Assembly (NCBI GenBank): GCA_934045075.1
Contig: OW203732.1
Location: 13,370,201-13,434,200, forward strand
Source: Yponomeuta sedellus
Taxonomy: Eukaryota; Arthropoda; Insecta; Lepidoptera; Yponomeutidae
Direction of reading: 5' to 3'
Length of the DNA: 64,000 nt
In this document: positions 53,128 through 64,000 of the stretch, one piece after another
Layout of the letters: every line of letters starts with the position of its first letter
Position numbering within the stretch: position 1 is the first letter of the stretch
The notes under the pieces: model-generated
The model's input: only the letters and a program-made list of their open reading frames with translations
Told to the model about the DNA's origin: nothing
Databases searched by the model: none
Made by a program: the position numbers and the translations under genes

Positions 53128-53270
53128 ATGAGTGAGTGAGTGAGTGAGTGGGTGGGTTTTGGGTTATTTGGGTGAGTGAGTGAGTGAGTGAGTGAGTGGG
53201 TGGGTTTTGGGTTATTTGGGTGAGTGAGTGAGTGAGTGAGTGAGTGAACGAACGAACGAACGAATGAATG
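53128..53270 (-). repeat. GTGA tract with a 48-bp higher-order repeat
   Basis: Two copies of a unit made of (GTGA)n and GGGTGGGTTTTGGGTTATTT start at 53150 and 53198, followed by a third GTGA block and AACG/AATG variants. The T/G-rich insert is strand-asymmetric and could fold as a G-rich structure. Confidence 0.75.
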
Positions 53271-53385
53271 AATGAGTTAATGCAAAATTGCATGAATGTA
53301 TGTATGAATGAACGAATAAGTGAATGAATGATAGAGTGAATGAATAAGAAAATGAATAAGTATAGAACAGGTCTAATATATTTTT

Positions 53386-54720
53386 TGTTCACCTTTAAGG
53401 AAATGTACAGTATCGAAATTCCATTGTTTTTAAAGGAGGAGGAGAGTTTTTATACGCATAATATTTTTAGTATTTCGCTTTTTGATGGAGAATAAGTGGT
53501 TGGTCAGGATCGCGGCGTCTAACTACCGCTCAGGTATAAAGGCGTGAGTTTACGAATGTACCTGCTTTCACTTTAATAATTTCTAAATTATTATGATTTA
53601 AGGCACCGGAGTAGACAGCAGCAAAGTTGTGTAAGTAGTACCTACGTCTTCTCCTCAACTAATAAACACGTCATACTTTTTTCTTTGACAGAAACGGAAG
53701 AATAATGGGAAAGTCGGCCTTTGTATAATATAAAAGTAATTTAGTAGCAACAAAGCAGGCGTATTCTGTAAAGCCACGCCCCGAGACTGAGAAAAACCCT
53801 TTCTCAGAAAAAATACACCTCAAGAGTTCCGTCAAACGGATTTATGTTTACCCCTTTTTAGAAGAAGCAAGAGTTTGTACAGTTAGCAAGCGAAATTATA
53901 AAATAATAATAACGAATAACGATTCTCTTTGTTGCGCTAAAGCACAAAAGGTGCTTTGTAAACGACTTTCAAGCAAAACGGCCATTGAATTACACTTTGG
54001 AAAAATTTTAAGCTGCTGTATCACCTCGGCGCACTTTGTAGGGGGAAATTTTCTGTTTGACTAAGAGAGTTTTTAAGTAAAACTGTCGTATGCACTACAC
54101 ACTGTGAATATTATTTTTATGTTATTTTACAGGTTTCGCTTACACACACCTACTTTAAACCATTACATACTTGTAATTATTATAAACATTACAGATTGTA
54201 TTAAAACTACATAACATTGAATAAGTACCTGTTATTGATATCATCAACATCTATCGTGCTTGCTAAAAACGTTAGAGAGCATATGACTGTGTAACTGTTT
54301 TTATGTTAGCGACGTATTTTCTCTACGAGATGCATTCGGGCTTGCAGCCCTCATACTGTTTTGGCTCGCGCCTAAAACCACACGCCCACAAATAATAACT
54401 GTACTTGTGAGAACGTCTAAGTATAACCCTGCGTTAAAGTTACCTACATCGTTTTATTGACCACCCGTTTCATTTCAGAAGTATTGCAAGTTTCTCAAAA
54501 GGGTCAGGCCACGGACTAGATTTGTGGATTGTAGTACAATGACCGATGCAAGTAGACTGATCACGTGACGTGTTTTTTCCATACTACTAACGCCCAGAAG
54601 GCTCTATAGGCGTAAATTTAAAACAGCAAAGAAATGAAATCGCCATGTTCAAGCAAAGGTCTTTGTACTACAATGCATTAACCTTAATCAAGGTCCAGAT
54701 TTCGCTCTGCAGCTGCATTC
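53386..54720. other. no gene; small LINE scrap
   Basis: 53498-53555 (GGTTGGTCAGGATCGCGGCG, AGGTATAAAGGCGTGAGTTT) is a decayed LINE end of the 2950 type. The rest is unrecognised. Confidence 0.4.
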
Positions 54721-54723
54721 GAT

Positions 54724-54822
54724 ATTGATATCAACCCTTGTATGTCCCCACTGCTGGAGGACGGGTCCTGCAGGAAGGTAAGGCCATACTCCACCACGGG
54801 GGGCAAGTCCGGGTTGGTGGAG
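54724..54822 (-). mobile_element. 5S-derived SINE, 3' end only
   Basis: ATTGATATCAACCCTTGTAT to GGGTTGGTGGAG. Strongly 5'-truncated. Confidence 0.75.
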
Positions 54823-55031
54823 CTATATTACGCGCAACAAATCCTGAACGATTCCAATCATCCAACTCTTAAGTTCCATACGAATCGCTCTCGCAAACGG
54901 CAGGATTTCGACAGGTGTGCTTAATTTTATTAGAACCTGGGGCCGCTACTAGAAAAGTCGTCTGAAAAAAACCGTCAGTACATACATATTTTGACACTTT
55001 GGAATCATCAAATACGTTAACCCGATAGAGT

Positions 55032-55145
55032 GAACATAACATTTACATACAGGCACATACATTGCTTCTGGTCCCATACTAGGATACCCTGTGTCGTGGG
55101 AACCAGAAACAGCGACATCATAAACATGTAAACATCCAAGAGGTG
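55032..55145 (-). repeat. SINE tail (third head type)
   Basis: AACATTTACATACAGGCACA, CATACTAGGATACCCTGTGT, AACATGTAAACATCCAAG; no tRNA head. Confidence 0.7.
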
Positions 55146-55317
55146 AAAGAAGGGCTGCTATATCAAGCACGAGAAAGCGACACGGGATTAATTTCTACTT
55201 TTGATAAGCTGTGCCGATAGGAGAGAGAAATCTGGTCGGACTCTTTACACAAAATTACGAGTAAATGTATCGGGAATAATTATTGCTGGTGTTGGCTAAC
55301 TGACTAGCTTATACTTT

Positions 55318-55470
55318 CGTAGATAGATAGATAGATAGATAGATAGAGAACACTTTATTGCACAACCAGAAAAATATTACAACCATGATTCTTAAATCTA
55401 AGTAATGTTATACGGTTGGCGGTCTTATCGCTAAGAGCGATCTCTTCCAGACAACCTTTGGATGGAGTGG
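55318..55470 (-). mobile_element. CR1/Jockey-type LINE 3' end with a short GATA tail
   Basis: (GATA)6-like run, then GAGAACACTTTATTGCACAA, GGCGGTCTTATCGCTAAGAG, CGATCTCTTCCAGACAACCT. Short-tailed sister of the 470-bp tract at 25905. Confidence 0.75.
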
Positions 55471-55479
55471 ATTGCATGA

Positions 55480-57235
55480 AGAATATAGTCGGTACGTGGT
55501 GCATGTAAATAAATAATTAAATCGAAAATATATTGTAGTTGTCTGTACACTATGTGGATATTGAAGAACTGAGGAAATAATAGCAGTAATATTTTACTTG
55601 TAGTGTTTCAGCGCCATTTAATCAGCAGATAAAATTGTAAAGCAATCAGGAAGCTTAATTGTTTTTATTTATTCAAAACAGAATTTCGGTATATTCAGTA
55701 TCAAAAAAATTACCAAAAGCCTTTCAAACATTTAATAATATCGAATACTGTTTTGTGCCTAGATTAGTTAGTTTTTTTAACTAGTATTATTTTGGAAAAC
55801 GTTAGAAAATTGTAAAAAATGTAATAAACGAGCATAAATCCGTATAAAAACAGTTTTAATTAGTATTATTTTGTTAATTTACACTCTCCATTCTCTCAGA
55901 AACAAGACCGAGTCTATTAGTAAAAAAAAAGTGCGCTGTATATAATTTCATTGTTTAATTTATTGTATTTTATTTTATTATCATCTTTTATAATGTGTTA
56001 TTTTTAATATGGATTTCGATTTATCGGAAATTAAAATATTATTATTATTTCTGAAAAATATTTTTTGTTAATGTTTCTTTTGAACTTTGCATAGTTACTT
56101 ATTACGATAGCCGGTACTTCGTCTACAAATTCAAGAAAAATTAGGAGTAGCACTTTAGTATTATTCCGACAAATCATGCTTCCACAACACTTTACCGAGA
56201 AGACAGTACTTCTCCCGGGAAAAGTGACATTTTAAAACAGAATTTTTCGAAAGCACATATTACAAACTCTGCTCAACAAAATACTTTCGGGGATTCGTTT
56301 TACATTTACGGCAAGAGATGAAGTAGCTAATTTTGTAACGTTATCAGTAGAGTTTCAAGTAGGCAGCTTTTGTCATAAATCATTATACTTTGTTGCACAA
56401 GAAACATTAAATAGGCCAGTAAATAAAAAATAACATGTACAAAAGCCAGCTTATTTCTCCAAGAGATTTCTTCCAGCAAACCTTGGAGAGTTGGAGCAAC
56501 AGTAAAAAACGTGTACAAAATAAACGTAATAGACTGCAAAAACACTTAAAAATAACCTTTTTTAAGCTTAAATCTTGATTACATTTTAAACTATTTCGAT
56601 TCGGACTACTAGCTAACTGGTTCAGCTTAAACCTTATGTAGAGTTTACGTAGTACATTGTACTATCTGAATCGATCCTCTGCCTTTGAGATATCAGCGGT
56701 CTTTAGGCTTTAGTAGCTATTTTCCCATGTAGAGAAGCGTAAACCATATCGTTATTACGTGAAATGCGTTCTTCACAAGAAGATAAGATGCGCCTTTTCT
56801 ACAAATACTGAACACGAAAGTAGATGATAGCAGTGTGTTGATATCACACACCATTTGCAGTGCCACTATTAACTGTGGATTTTTTTTATCACTTGATATA
56901 AGTACATGTAAAGACGTTTTATTAGAAAACGTGAAAAAATTCAGGTCTGTAGCTTATTTTATTTATTAGGCACACAAAACAGATATTAGCCATCATCATA
57001 ATAGCCATATTAGTAACATTAATTAACATGTAAGATCCAGACCAATCTCCATAATCGTTATTATTAAGACTAAGTAGACTTTACAGGTTAGCAAGTACTA
57101 TGGGAACCAACATAATACAAAAGGAAAGCTTCGTAAAAAATCAATTGAATAAATTGTCAGCTAACTAAGATTACAGTGAAATTCTAAATAATAGCAATAT
57201 CATTTGTTTTAGTTTTTATTGTTCTTTATTATTAT
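55480..57235. other. no gene; one LINE end
   Basis: 56370-56495 (TTTGTTGCACAAGAAACATT, GAGATTTCTTCCAGCAAACC) is a minus LINE 3' end. The rest is AT-rich and unrecognised. Confidence 0.4.
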
Positions 57236-57239
57236 TATT

Positions 57240-57296
57240 ATTAAAATTCTTTATTGCATAAAAATTTTGCACATAGGCGAGCTTCATGCTACTTAC
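57240..57296 (-). repeat. LINE 3' end scrap
   Basis: ATTCTTTATTGCATAAAAAT and GCACATAGGCGAGCTTCATG: minus-oriented end of the 41885 family, interrupted by the SINE that follows. Confidence 0.5.
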
Positions 57297-57655
57297 GATA
57301 TCGACCCTTGTATGTCCCCACTGCTGGGGCACGGGTCTCTTCCTGTATCACAGGAAGGCGATACTCCACCACGGGGGCCAATTCCGGGTTGATGGAGGAT
57401 TGTAAGGCAGTGGCTGGCCTTACTGTCAGAAGTTATCAAGCCGCCCATGCGGCCTCCGACATGGCTTAACGACTGCCATTGCATGACAGCTGGCACCAAG
57501 GACTTAACGTGCCTTGCAAAGCACGGAAGCGCTCGAAAAAATGCCACTAGCGGCAGTCACGGGACGGTCACCCATCCTGCACCTGACCGCGCCTGTTGCT
57601 GTTTAACTCAAGTGACTGATTCCAATCACCCGGTTCGACTAAGCCACGAGCGCTT
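57297..57655 (-). mobile_element. 5S rRNA-derived SINE, full length
   Basis: CGATATCGACCCTTGTATGT on the left to GCCACGAGCGCTTC. Head on the minus strand: GAGTTAAACAGCAACAGGCG, CAGGATGGGTGACCGTCC. ATGCTACTTA occurs just left (about 57286) and about 25 bp beyond the right end, a possible imperfect target duplication. Confidence 0.83.
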
Positions 57656-57744
57656 CACTAGGCTACATCATGCTTAATGCTACTTAGCATAATCTAATTT
57701 GTTGTGTTTGTTTTATTTACAGAAATTGGAAATCGTTAATAGTT

Positions 57745-57955
57745 ATTTGTTATACAAGAGTGCAAAGTTGCTTTTTAACCGCGTGTTTAATTTTGATGAC
57801 CGAGCAAGCGAAGGATTCTAAAATTGAATCACGAGCTCAGCGAGTGATTCAAAATTAGAATCCTGAGCGTTAGCGAGGGAATCAAAAGAGCACGAGGTGA
57901 AAAATCTTTGCACTCGAGTGCAACACGTAACTTTTCATTCCACCTCAGCGAGGAA
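57745..57955. mobile_element. foldback MITE-like element
   Basis: Outer inverted similarity GAGTGCAAAGTTGCTTTTTA against TTTGCACTCGAGTGC. Inner arms GGATTCTAAAATTGAATCAC and GTGATTCAAAATTAGAATCC. The GCGAGCG-type GAGCAAGCGAAGG and GAGCGTTAGCGAGG blocks are symmetric. No coding capacity. Confidence 0.6.
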
Positions 57956-57959
57956 ATGA

Positions 57960-60400
57960 CTAAATGCAAAAAAAAACGTTTACAATCACAAGATAGGTAC
58001 ACTTTTTTAATTCACAAAATAAGTGCACACGATGTTCTAAATTCAATTTACTTTATCCTCTAGAGAATAAAAACGGCTTTTCCACTCAGATATTGAAGAT
58101 TAAAAATACTCTTTCCGAGATGGTGGGATGAAAATTACCTTAACTTTAAGGTAAGTATTTTCTGCTTTTGTGTCTGAATTTGTAATACCTAATAGATTAG
58201 ATCAGAACTCTTTATTGTACACACCAGAAAATAAATATGCTTACTAACAGTTTTTTCCATAAATCTACTAGTCCCTATGAATCACCGTTACCTTCAGAGC
58301 TGCGGCTCCAAATTTGTAGTCCAAAATAAACTAGGAGATAAGTGAAATTTATGTTTATTAGTATAAACTCTGGCCCCCATATCAGTACGTTTGCTTCGAT
58401 GCCTCACGCGATAGGCTCGATTTATAGAGGTTTACAATTTGTATGGGACTTAATAAGTGACATTATACTGTAAAAGCACATTATTCACAAGCCACACTGT
58501 AATTGGTTCAAGCAACAGTTAATTGAAATGATTTATACGACAAACATTGCAATGATAAAGTGCTTTCACAATCTGAAACTAACCCAACGGAAACTGTTAT
58601 GAAGACAAACTAGGTTTCTGGAGAATATATGGGAACTACCCGTATACCTACACAGTATATATTTACAGTGTTATTAATTTAATTTCTAAAATACTTTCTT
58701 TCTTTTACAGGAAAGGCAACTCTTTTCGTTCATTAATTTAATTAATTTTCTCATTTGAAAAATGCAACTCTTTATCCAGATGCAAAACAAAATCTTGTGT
58801 TTTCCATCTGGATAAAGTTAAACTAAGTAAGTAAGAAGTTTTTTGTGTTAATATACTCGTAAAATGTTACAGGCACCAATTTGTACTATATTGCGGTCAC
58901 CGCGTTGGGTCGAGTAAACAGAAATAATATTTATTGGAAGGCACTAACGATAAAATATTTCAAGTATATTTTTATCGACCGCTCATTAACAACAAAACAA
59001 CCATGAAACGTAATGTCGACACTTTGAGAAAGAAATGTAGTAAAAGCCGTTTTACGTATTTCACAGGAGAGCAAAATAAAAAAAAAATGCGGTGTAATTT
59101 TTTTTCTGTTACTGATAAACTAAAAAAATAACGAAGTTTGTAAATATCCAACTTTAATTAAATATATTTTGTTGATTAAGACGTTAGCATGGCTTATACT
59201 ATTCTACTAAAACACCAGCATCAAATGGCTTTCACAGCAGACATGTGCTAATTAGTTAAATAGCAAAAAATTAAATAATTGCAGTAAAAGCCAAGTAACA
59301 ATTTATTGTTAATTTTTATCTTATAGGACTAAAATTAAGTAACATCAGTGTTATTTTAATCTGTTAGACCTGTACATTTTAATCAGTTAGACCTGTTACA
59401 GAATAGAGGCAGAAAGAGCAATTGTTTTGCAAATTTGAGATTATGAATTGAAACGGCTTGAAAATCTGAGTAAGACTGCTTTAAAGTCCATTTTCATACT
59501 CCAAAAAAATGCTATTACGACATTTCATTCTCAAAGCCTCGTCCCACCTGTGCTATTGCAAGGGACAGGCCTCTTCTGAGAGAAGCAGTATCAGCTTGAT
59601 CACTATGCGAACCTACCGCAGATTGGCGATTTAAACTGCTGAGGTATATAAAACCCCAAATAGTTCTGGAGTTTTCTCACAATATTCGTTCAAAGTTACC
59701 ACGCTAATATTCGAACCCACGGCATATGAGGCATGTGAGGCACGAGTCCTACCTTGTGCTACTATCTCTCTTGATAAAGATATAAGTAAAAGTCAGCACA
59801 TTGAAAAATCTAGAGAGCGTAAACGGGTACTTTACCTAACTCAAACCAGATTAGGATCATTTGGGTCTGCGAAAAGCATTCAAATCCCTGTATACGTATG
59901 TAACAAAAGATAATCTCATTAGCAGCAAAAGATGTGTAAAATGCATATTCGGATGGAAAACAGTCCTAAAGCTGCGTCCATTTGACGCTATGTAGAAGTT
60001 AGCACAAGACACGTTACGTAAATATCACATTGTAGATAGTTTGAGAACACATTATCGCAACCCCAGAAGAAAGAACAACAAATTATTTCAATGCTTTTTT
60101 ATAATAAACATAATAATAATAGCTTCCACACAACACTTGTCCTGGTCCCAAACTAGGATACCATGTGCGAAGATAACATTGGTAACCGCTAAAATAAGGA
60201 GAAATGTTTACTGCTTCTTCGACTTCGCGATTTGCTGGAAGAAATCTCTTACTCTTATTTACCTTGTAGTATCCTGTTATATCTTTCGTGTGCTAAAAGT
60301 ACAATAATAATTAGAATTCACGACGAGAAAAAGAGATACAGGAAGAGATACTGTTATAGCTAATAGTGTGTTCCCGCTGATTTGTACCTACTTATTACTG
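57960..60400. other. no gene; scattered repeat scraps
   Basis: 58200-58260 is a LINE 3' end scrap (minus). CTTTATCCAGATG and CATCTGGATAAAG (58771-58820) form a foldback. 59535-59760 is a diverged copy of the 29065-type repeat (GGGACAGGCCTCTTCTGAGA). 60125-60180 carries the shared SINE tail block GGTCCCAAACTAGGATACCA. No supported ORF. Confidence 0.45.
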
Positions 60401-61112
60401 TCATAAATCTTAAATACGGACAGACACGGAACGTCGCGTCGAAATGTAAACACAGTTACGGGTTCAGTCCGTCGTATATTATTAATTTTAAATAGTTAAC
60501 ATAGCCGAAAGTGAATTTCAAGCATATTCGTGTGAAGTTCATTACTCAAATCATCCATCTCACTGAGATTACGCTTGAGGATCTATAAAAATCGTGAGTA
60601 AAATCAAAATCTAAGTGCCGTAATCTGCAAGAAGAAATTCCAACGACTTTCGTCGGAAAGAGACGACGATAGTAAACGTCAAAAAGTCACTGACGCTGTC
60701 ACATCTGACAACTGTTCGACCAATCGTAGGCCAAAGCGCGCTGTCATCTAGCCGTCAGTGTCACACACGTTCCATATAACGCAAATTAAATTGAGAATAC
60801 CTACTGTCTAGTTCCTACAGAAGTTCCAAAGAACTGTAACAGTACAAATAAAAACTCCATCCATAAACTAAAGTGATAAAAGTGTATCTAAGCTGTGAAC
60901 TTTAAATGAAGTGATAATAATATATACTTAACCTCAAATAATTGGAAATTTGTAAATCGGTAATACTACAGTCAGTTAGCAGCACCATCTATTACAAATT
61001 GGCGAAACCACTAAACTGTCATAACAAACAGATCAAACTTAAATCAGATTAGTACCACTACTACTCACTAGAGTGCAGCACACCCAAACTGTACACTACG
61101 AAACAAAAAAAA
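60401..61112 (+). promoter_or_regulatory. probable 5' untranslated region of the RTE-like element
   Basis: About 700 bp upstream of the ORF1 ATG with no repeats seen elsewhere in the window, ending ACGAAACAAAAAAAAATGG. It contains GTCAGTTAGCAGCACCATCT and GACGACGATAGTAAACGTC. The 5' boundary is not visible. Inferred only from position. Confidence 0.4.
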
Positions 61113-61892
61113 ATGGATCATATAGAAAAAATGCTAACCGAAATGAAGAGCGACATACAACAAAGATTCACAACAATGGAATATTCATTATCAAAAACCG
61201 AAGAAAAAATCACTTCTAACATAAATAACAATATGAATGAAAAGTTTAAAGATCTAAGTTGTGAGTTAGGCGCACTTCGCTTACAAGTAGAAAGTCAAGA
61301 AAAAAGAATTGATGTCTTAGAAAAGAATTCAGTGCAACGAAATTTAGTATTTTTCGGGTTAGAAGAGGGTGAGAGGTCATATTTTGAACTACAAGAAAAA
61401 GTTCTAAAAATTATAAAAGAAACCCTTCAAATAGATATTCATGAGTTTGAATTAGAAACAATTAGAAGGATAGGTAAAAAAGAAAACAAAACCAGACCCG
61501 TAAGTGTTACTTTTACGACCCTGGGAACAAAAATCAAAATTTTAAAAAGTAAAAACAAACTGCAAGGCTCTAACATCTACATAAAACAAGAATATCCAGC
61601 AAAAATATTGAAGAAAAGAGACGAATTAAAAGTAACACAGAAGAAAGAGTTAGAAAAAGGAAATAAAGCCTTTATACGATATGACAAACTTATAATAACG
61701 GAAAAGAACGAAAAATCCGGAAATAAACGAGCACCTTCATCCTCTCCTCCCGCTGTATATCATGCTGATGACGAAACTTACAAAAAATCTACAGCAAACA
61801 AAAAACCGAAGGGTAACAGCTACATCACAGCATACATGAAACCACCTGAAAAGAATACGCAATACAATAAAGACAATAAGACTACTGCATGA
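61113..61892 (+). CDS. RTE-like retrotransposon ORF1 (coiled-coil RNA-binding protein)
   Basis: A 259-residue protein resembling the ORF1/transposase_22-type proteins of non-LTR retrotransposons. Residues about 1-72 are Glu/Lys/Leu-rich and predicted coiled coil by heptad pattern (LGALRLQVESQEKRIDVLE). 75-150 resemble an RRM-like core starting QRNLVFFGLEEGER. 150-190 match the basic C-terminal domain (NIYIKQEYPAKILKKRDEL). The tail to 259 is Lys/Ser/Thr-rich and probably disordered. By analogy it would trimerise and coat the element's RNA. The ATG at 61113 follows an A-run and begins the coiled coil. It ends at TGA (61890-61892) with the next coding region in the same frame. Confidence 0.85.
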   Translation: MDHIEKMLTEMKSDIQQRFTTMEYSLSKTEEKITSNINNNMNEKFKDLSCELGALRLQVESQEKRIDVLEKNSVQRNLVFFGLEEGERSYFELQEKVLKIIKETLQIDIHEFELETIRRIGKKENKTRPVSVTFTTLGTKIKILKSKNKLQGSNIYIKQEYPAKILKKRDELKVTQKKELEKGNKAFIRYDKLIITEKNEKSGNKRAPSSSPPAVYHADDETYKKSTANKKPKGNSYITAYMKPPEKNTQYNKDNKTTA

Positions 61893-64000
61893 AGCTCAGA
61901 GGCGTCCTCCATATCCACAGCATCATTTATACTAGATAAAGAAAATACATCTCCCAATACGGCTGGTCCCCGCGGGATGATTAGACCAAAACCCTCCAAT
62001 CCATCAAAAAACGAATTGCAAGATAAAACTATAAACAAAAATAAAAAAGAACAACATGTCTACATCTGTACTTGGAATGTTAGATCCCTAGTAAATGAAA
62101 CAAGACTTTTAGAGCTGAGAAGAAGTTTGGAAAAATTTAAATGGGATATTATAGGCCTATCGGAAGTAAAAAAAGAAGGAAAAGCAATACTTGAATGTGA
62201 CAATTACGTTTTTATATACAATGGCAAAAAGAGCGGAAAAAACGGTGTCGGTTTCCTCATAAAAAAAGAGATGAAATGTAACATAATAGATATAAAAACT
62301 GTATCAGATAGAGTCATACGACTAGAAATGTGCCTAAATAACCGCATTGTACATTTAATACAATGTTATGCACCGACAGAGAGTTCCACTATCGAAGAAT
62401 TAGACATATTTTACAAAAATTTACGAGACGCCCTTGAAAATACAGGAAAGGATACAATAGTCATGGGCGACTTCAATTCAAAAATTGGTTCTCCAATGGC
62501 GGAAGACAGAAAAGTCATGGGCCCATGGGGTTACGGCGAAAGAAATGAGAGAGGAAATACGTTGATCCAGTTTTGCTTTGAAAACCAACTCTACATAACG
62601 AACTCACATTTTAAGAAAAATCCCAAACAAAAGTGGACATGGGTCTCGCCGGATGGTAAGACACGTAATGAAATTGATTTTATTTTAATTAAAAATATAC
62701 AAAATATTTCAAACTTAGAAGTGATAAACACCACCTTTTCTACAGACCACAGATTAGTTAGAGGAAGTTTCGCACTCTACCGTAATAAAACTAAGTCACG
62801 GAAACAGTACAGAGGTAAAGTAACTCAATTAAATCCCCTAGAGCAAGAATCACTCAAAAATATATTTTCCACCCAACTAGAAAGTATAAAATCTGATAAT
62901 AATATACAAGTAACATATGAAAAAATTATTCAGAAAATCAAAGAATCTGCAAATAAGCTGCCGAAAAATATAAACGAGGATAAACCTACTATGTCACCGT
63001 ATGTAGAGACACTAATAAATGAAAGAAATAGGTTAAAAAACAAAGAAAATAGAACACGCTCTGAAAAAAATAAACTATCCGCACTCTACAAATTAATAAA
63101 AAAACAAATAAAACGAGACTTTAAAGCACATAGATTCAAAATAATAGAAGAAGAACTTGAAAAAAGGTCTTCTATTAAAAGGGCTCACATAAGGTTAAAC
63201 ACATGTAAACCATGGATTATATCCCTGAAAAATAAAAATAATAATACAATATCAAGTAGACAGCACTTAGTCCAAACTGCATCAGAGTTTTATAAAAACT
63301 TATATAGAAACGACGATACAAATAGCGAGTATAATAAGCCGGAAAAGGATGTATTATGTGTCGTGCCACACTTCCTACAGAGCGAGGTACAAAATGCAGT
63401 ACAACACTTAAAATCTATGAAAAGCCCAGGCGACGACGGGATAACAAACGATATTCTGAAAGCAATTGTTGAGCCCCTTGCACCAATACTAACAGATCTT
63501 TTCAATGACATACTGACACATAACATATTACCAACACAGTGGGGAATATCTCTTATAACCCTTTTATATAAAAAAGGAGATCCAACAGAACTGGGAAATT
63601 ATAGACCGATATGTCTCCAACAAACTATTTATAAAGTCTTCGCAACAGTTCTATTAAATAGAGTCTCAAATATTTTGGATAGTAACCAACCGAGAGAGCA
63701 AGCCGGCTTTAGAAGGAATTACTCAACCATCGACCACATTTTTACACTGACGCAATTGATCGAAAGGCATGTGGAATATGAAAAGAAGCTCTACATAGCC
63801 TTTGTAGATTACGCCAAAGCATTCGATTCCATAAAACACGAGCCTTTATGGAGAGCGCTGAAGGAACAGGGAGTGGAAAATAGATACATAGAAATATTAA
63901 AAGAAATCTACAAAAACAGCAAGGCTGTGGTGAAATTAGAAAGGAAAGGAGAGCCCTTTGATATCAGAAGGGGTGTAAAACAAGGTGACCCGATTTCGCC
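61893..64000 (+). CDS. RTE-like endonuclease/reverse transcriptase, partial
   Basis: Open without a stop from just after the ORF1 TGA to the window edge (702 codons). The first in-frame ATG is at 61977. Counting from 61893, the AP-type endonuclease shows TWNVRSL (about 60-66), LSEVKKEGK, YAPTES, the catalytic GDFNSKIG (192-199), NEIDFIL and STDHRLV (His about 286). A lysine-rich linker follows. Reverse transcriptase blocks begin with SPGDDGI, ITLLYKKGD, NYRPICL and EQAGFRRNYS, then motif A FVDYAKAFDS (catalytic Asp about 639) and motif B GVKQGDPIS. The window ends before the YADD-type motif. It resembles lepidopteran RTE-clade proteins. No frameshift is seen, so this is a young copy apart from the upstream TGA. 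Confidence 0.92.

Larger units (their letters stand above)
61113..64000 (+). mobile_element. RTE-like non-LTR retrotransposon, 3' end beyond the window
   Basis: ORF1 plus endonuclease/RT in one frame, both well conserved. The 5' end probably lies 0.1-0.7 kb upstream of 61113. This is the only plausibly near-intact autonomous element in the window. Confidence 0.88.

Noticed and set aside
60041..60307. 88-residue frame upstream of the RTE element
   Set aside because: Crosses a SINE-tail scrap at 60125-60180 and has no recognisable motif.

Overview
The window looks like gene-poor nuclear DNA from an insect, most likely a moth or butterfly. The evidence is the repeat content: lepidopteran-style RTE and CR1/Jockey-type LINE 3' ends, many short TIR elements, tRNA-headed SINEs, long tetranucleotide tracts, a mariner relic and an interspersed repeat carrying the CCGGCCAAGTGCGAGTC motif. 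Base composition is AT-rich. I found no convincing exon of a host gene in 64 kb. Nearly all protein-coding signal belongs to retrotransposons or a DNA transposon. Species and chromosome cannot be told from the sequence.

Layout. 1-640 holds a dead mariner transposase on the minus strand. 0.6-42 kb is a mosaic of SINEs, LINE 3' ends, MITEs, microsatellites and stretches with nothing recognisable. It includes a TTAA-flanked element whose two halves (23.0 and 26.6 kb) have been pushed 2.5-3 kb apart by later insertions, and a second copy at 35.0-35.7 kb. 42.8-44.7 kb is a decayed minus-strand non-LTR retrotransposon that keeps the endonuclease and the C-terminal part of the reverse transcriptase but has lost the catalytic core. 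45.6-49.3 kb is an array of 308-bp units each holding a tRNA-like sequence. A 2.44-kb LTR retrotransposon with two LTRs identical by eye (46012-48452) sits inside it. 49.3-60.4 kb is again SINE, microsatellite and unrecognised sequence. 61.1-64.0 kb is the best preserved coding region: an RTE-like retrotransposon with a coiled-coil ORF1 and an open endonuclease/reverse transcriptase frame running off the right edge. A single TGA separates the two, and they share a reading frame.

Three signals stand out. (1) A family of about 14 dispersed copies has a head that matches the internal promoter of 5S rRNA (box A, intermediate element, box C), so it is a 5S-derived (SINE3-type) SINE. It has two subfamilies with different 3' ends. 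(2) A tRNA-like repeat does not behave like a normal SINE: it occurs in tandem with a fixed 308-bp period at two separate loci, and repeatedly as inverted or foldback halves. (3) Many short-loop perfect palindromes occur. In at least three cases a non-palindromic relative in the same window shows that one arm is a newly acquired inverted copy.

How the parts may work together (inference): the SINEs have no coding capacity and would need LINE machinery. RTE-like LINE ends are abundant here, and their tails resemble the SINE tails. The LTR element has no visible gag or pol and would need proteins from an autonomous relative.
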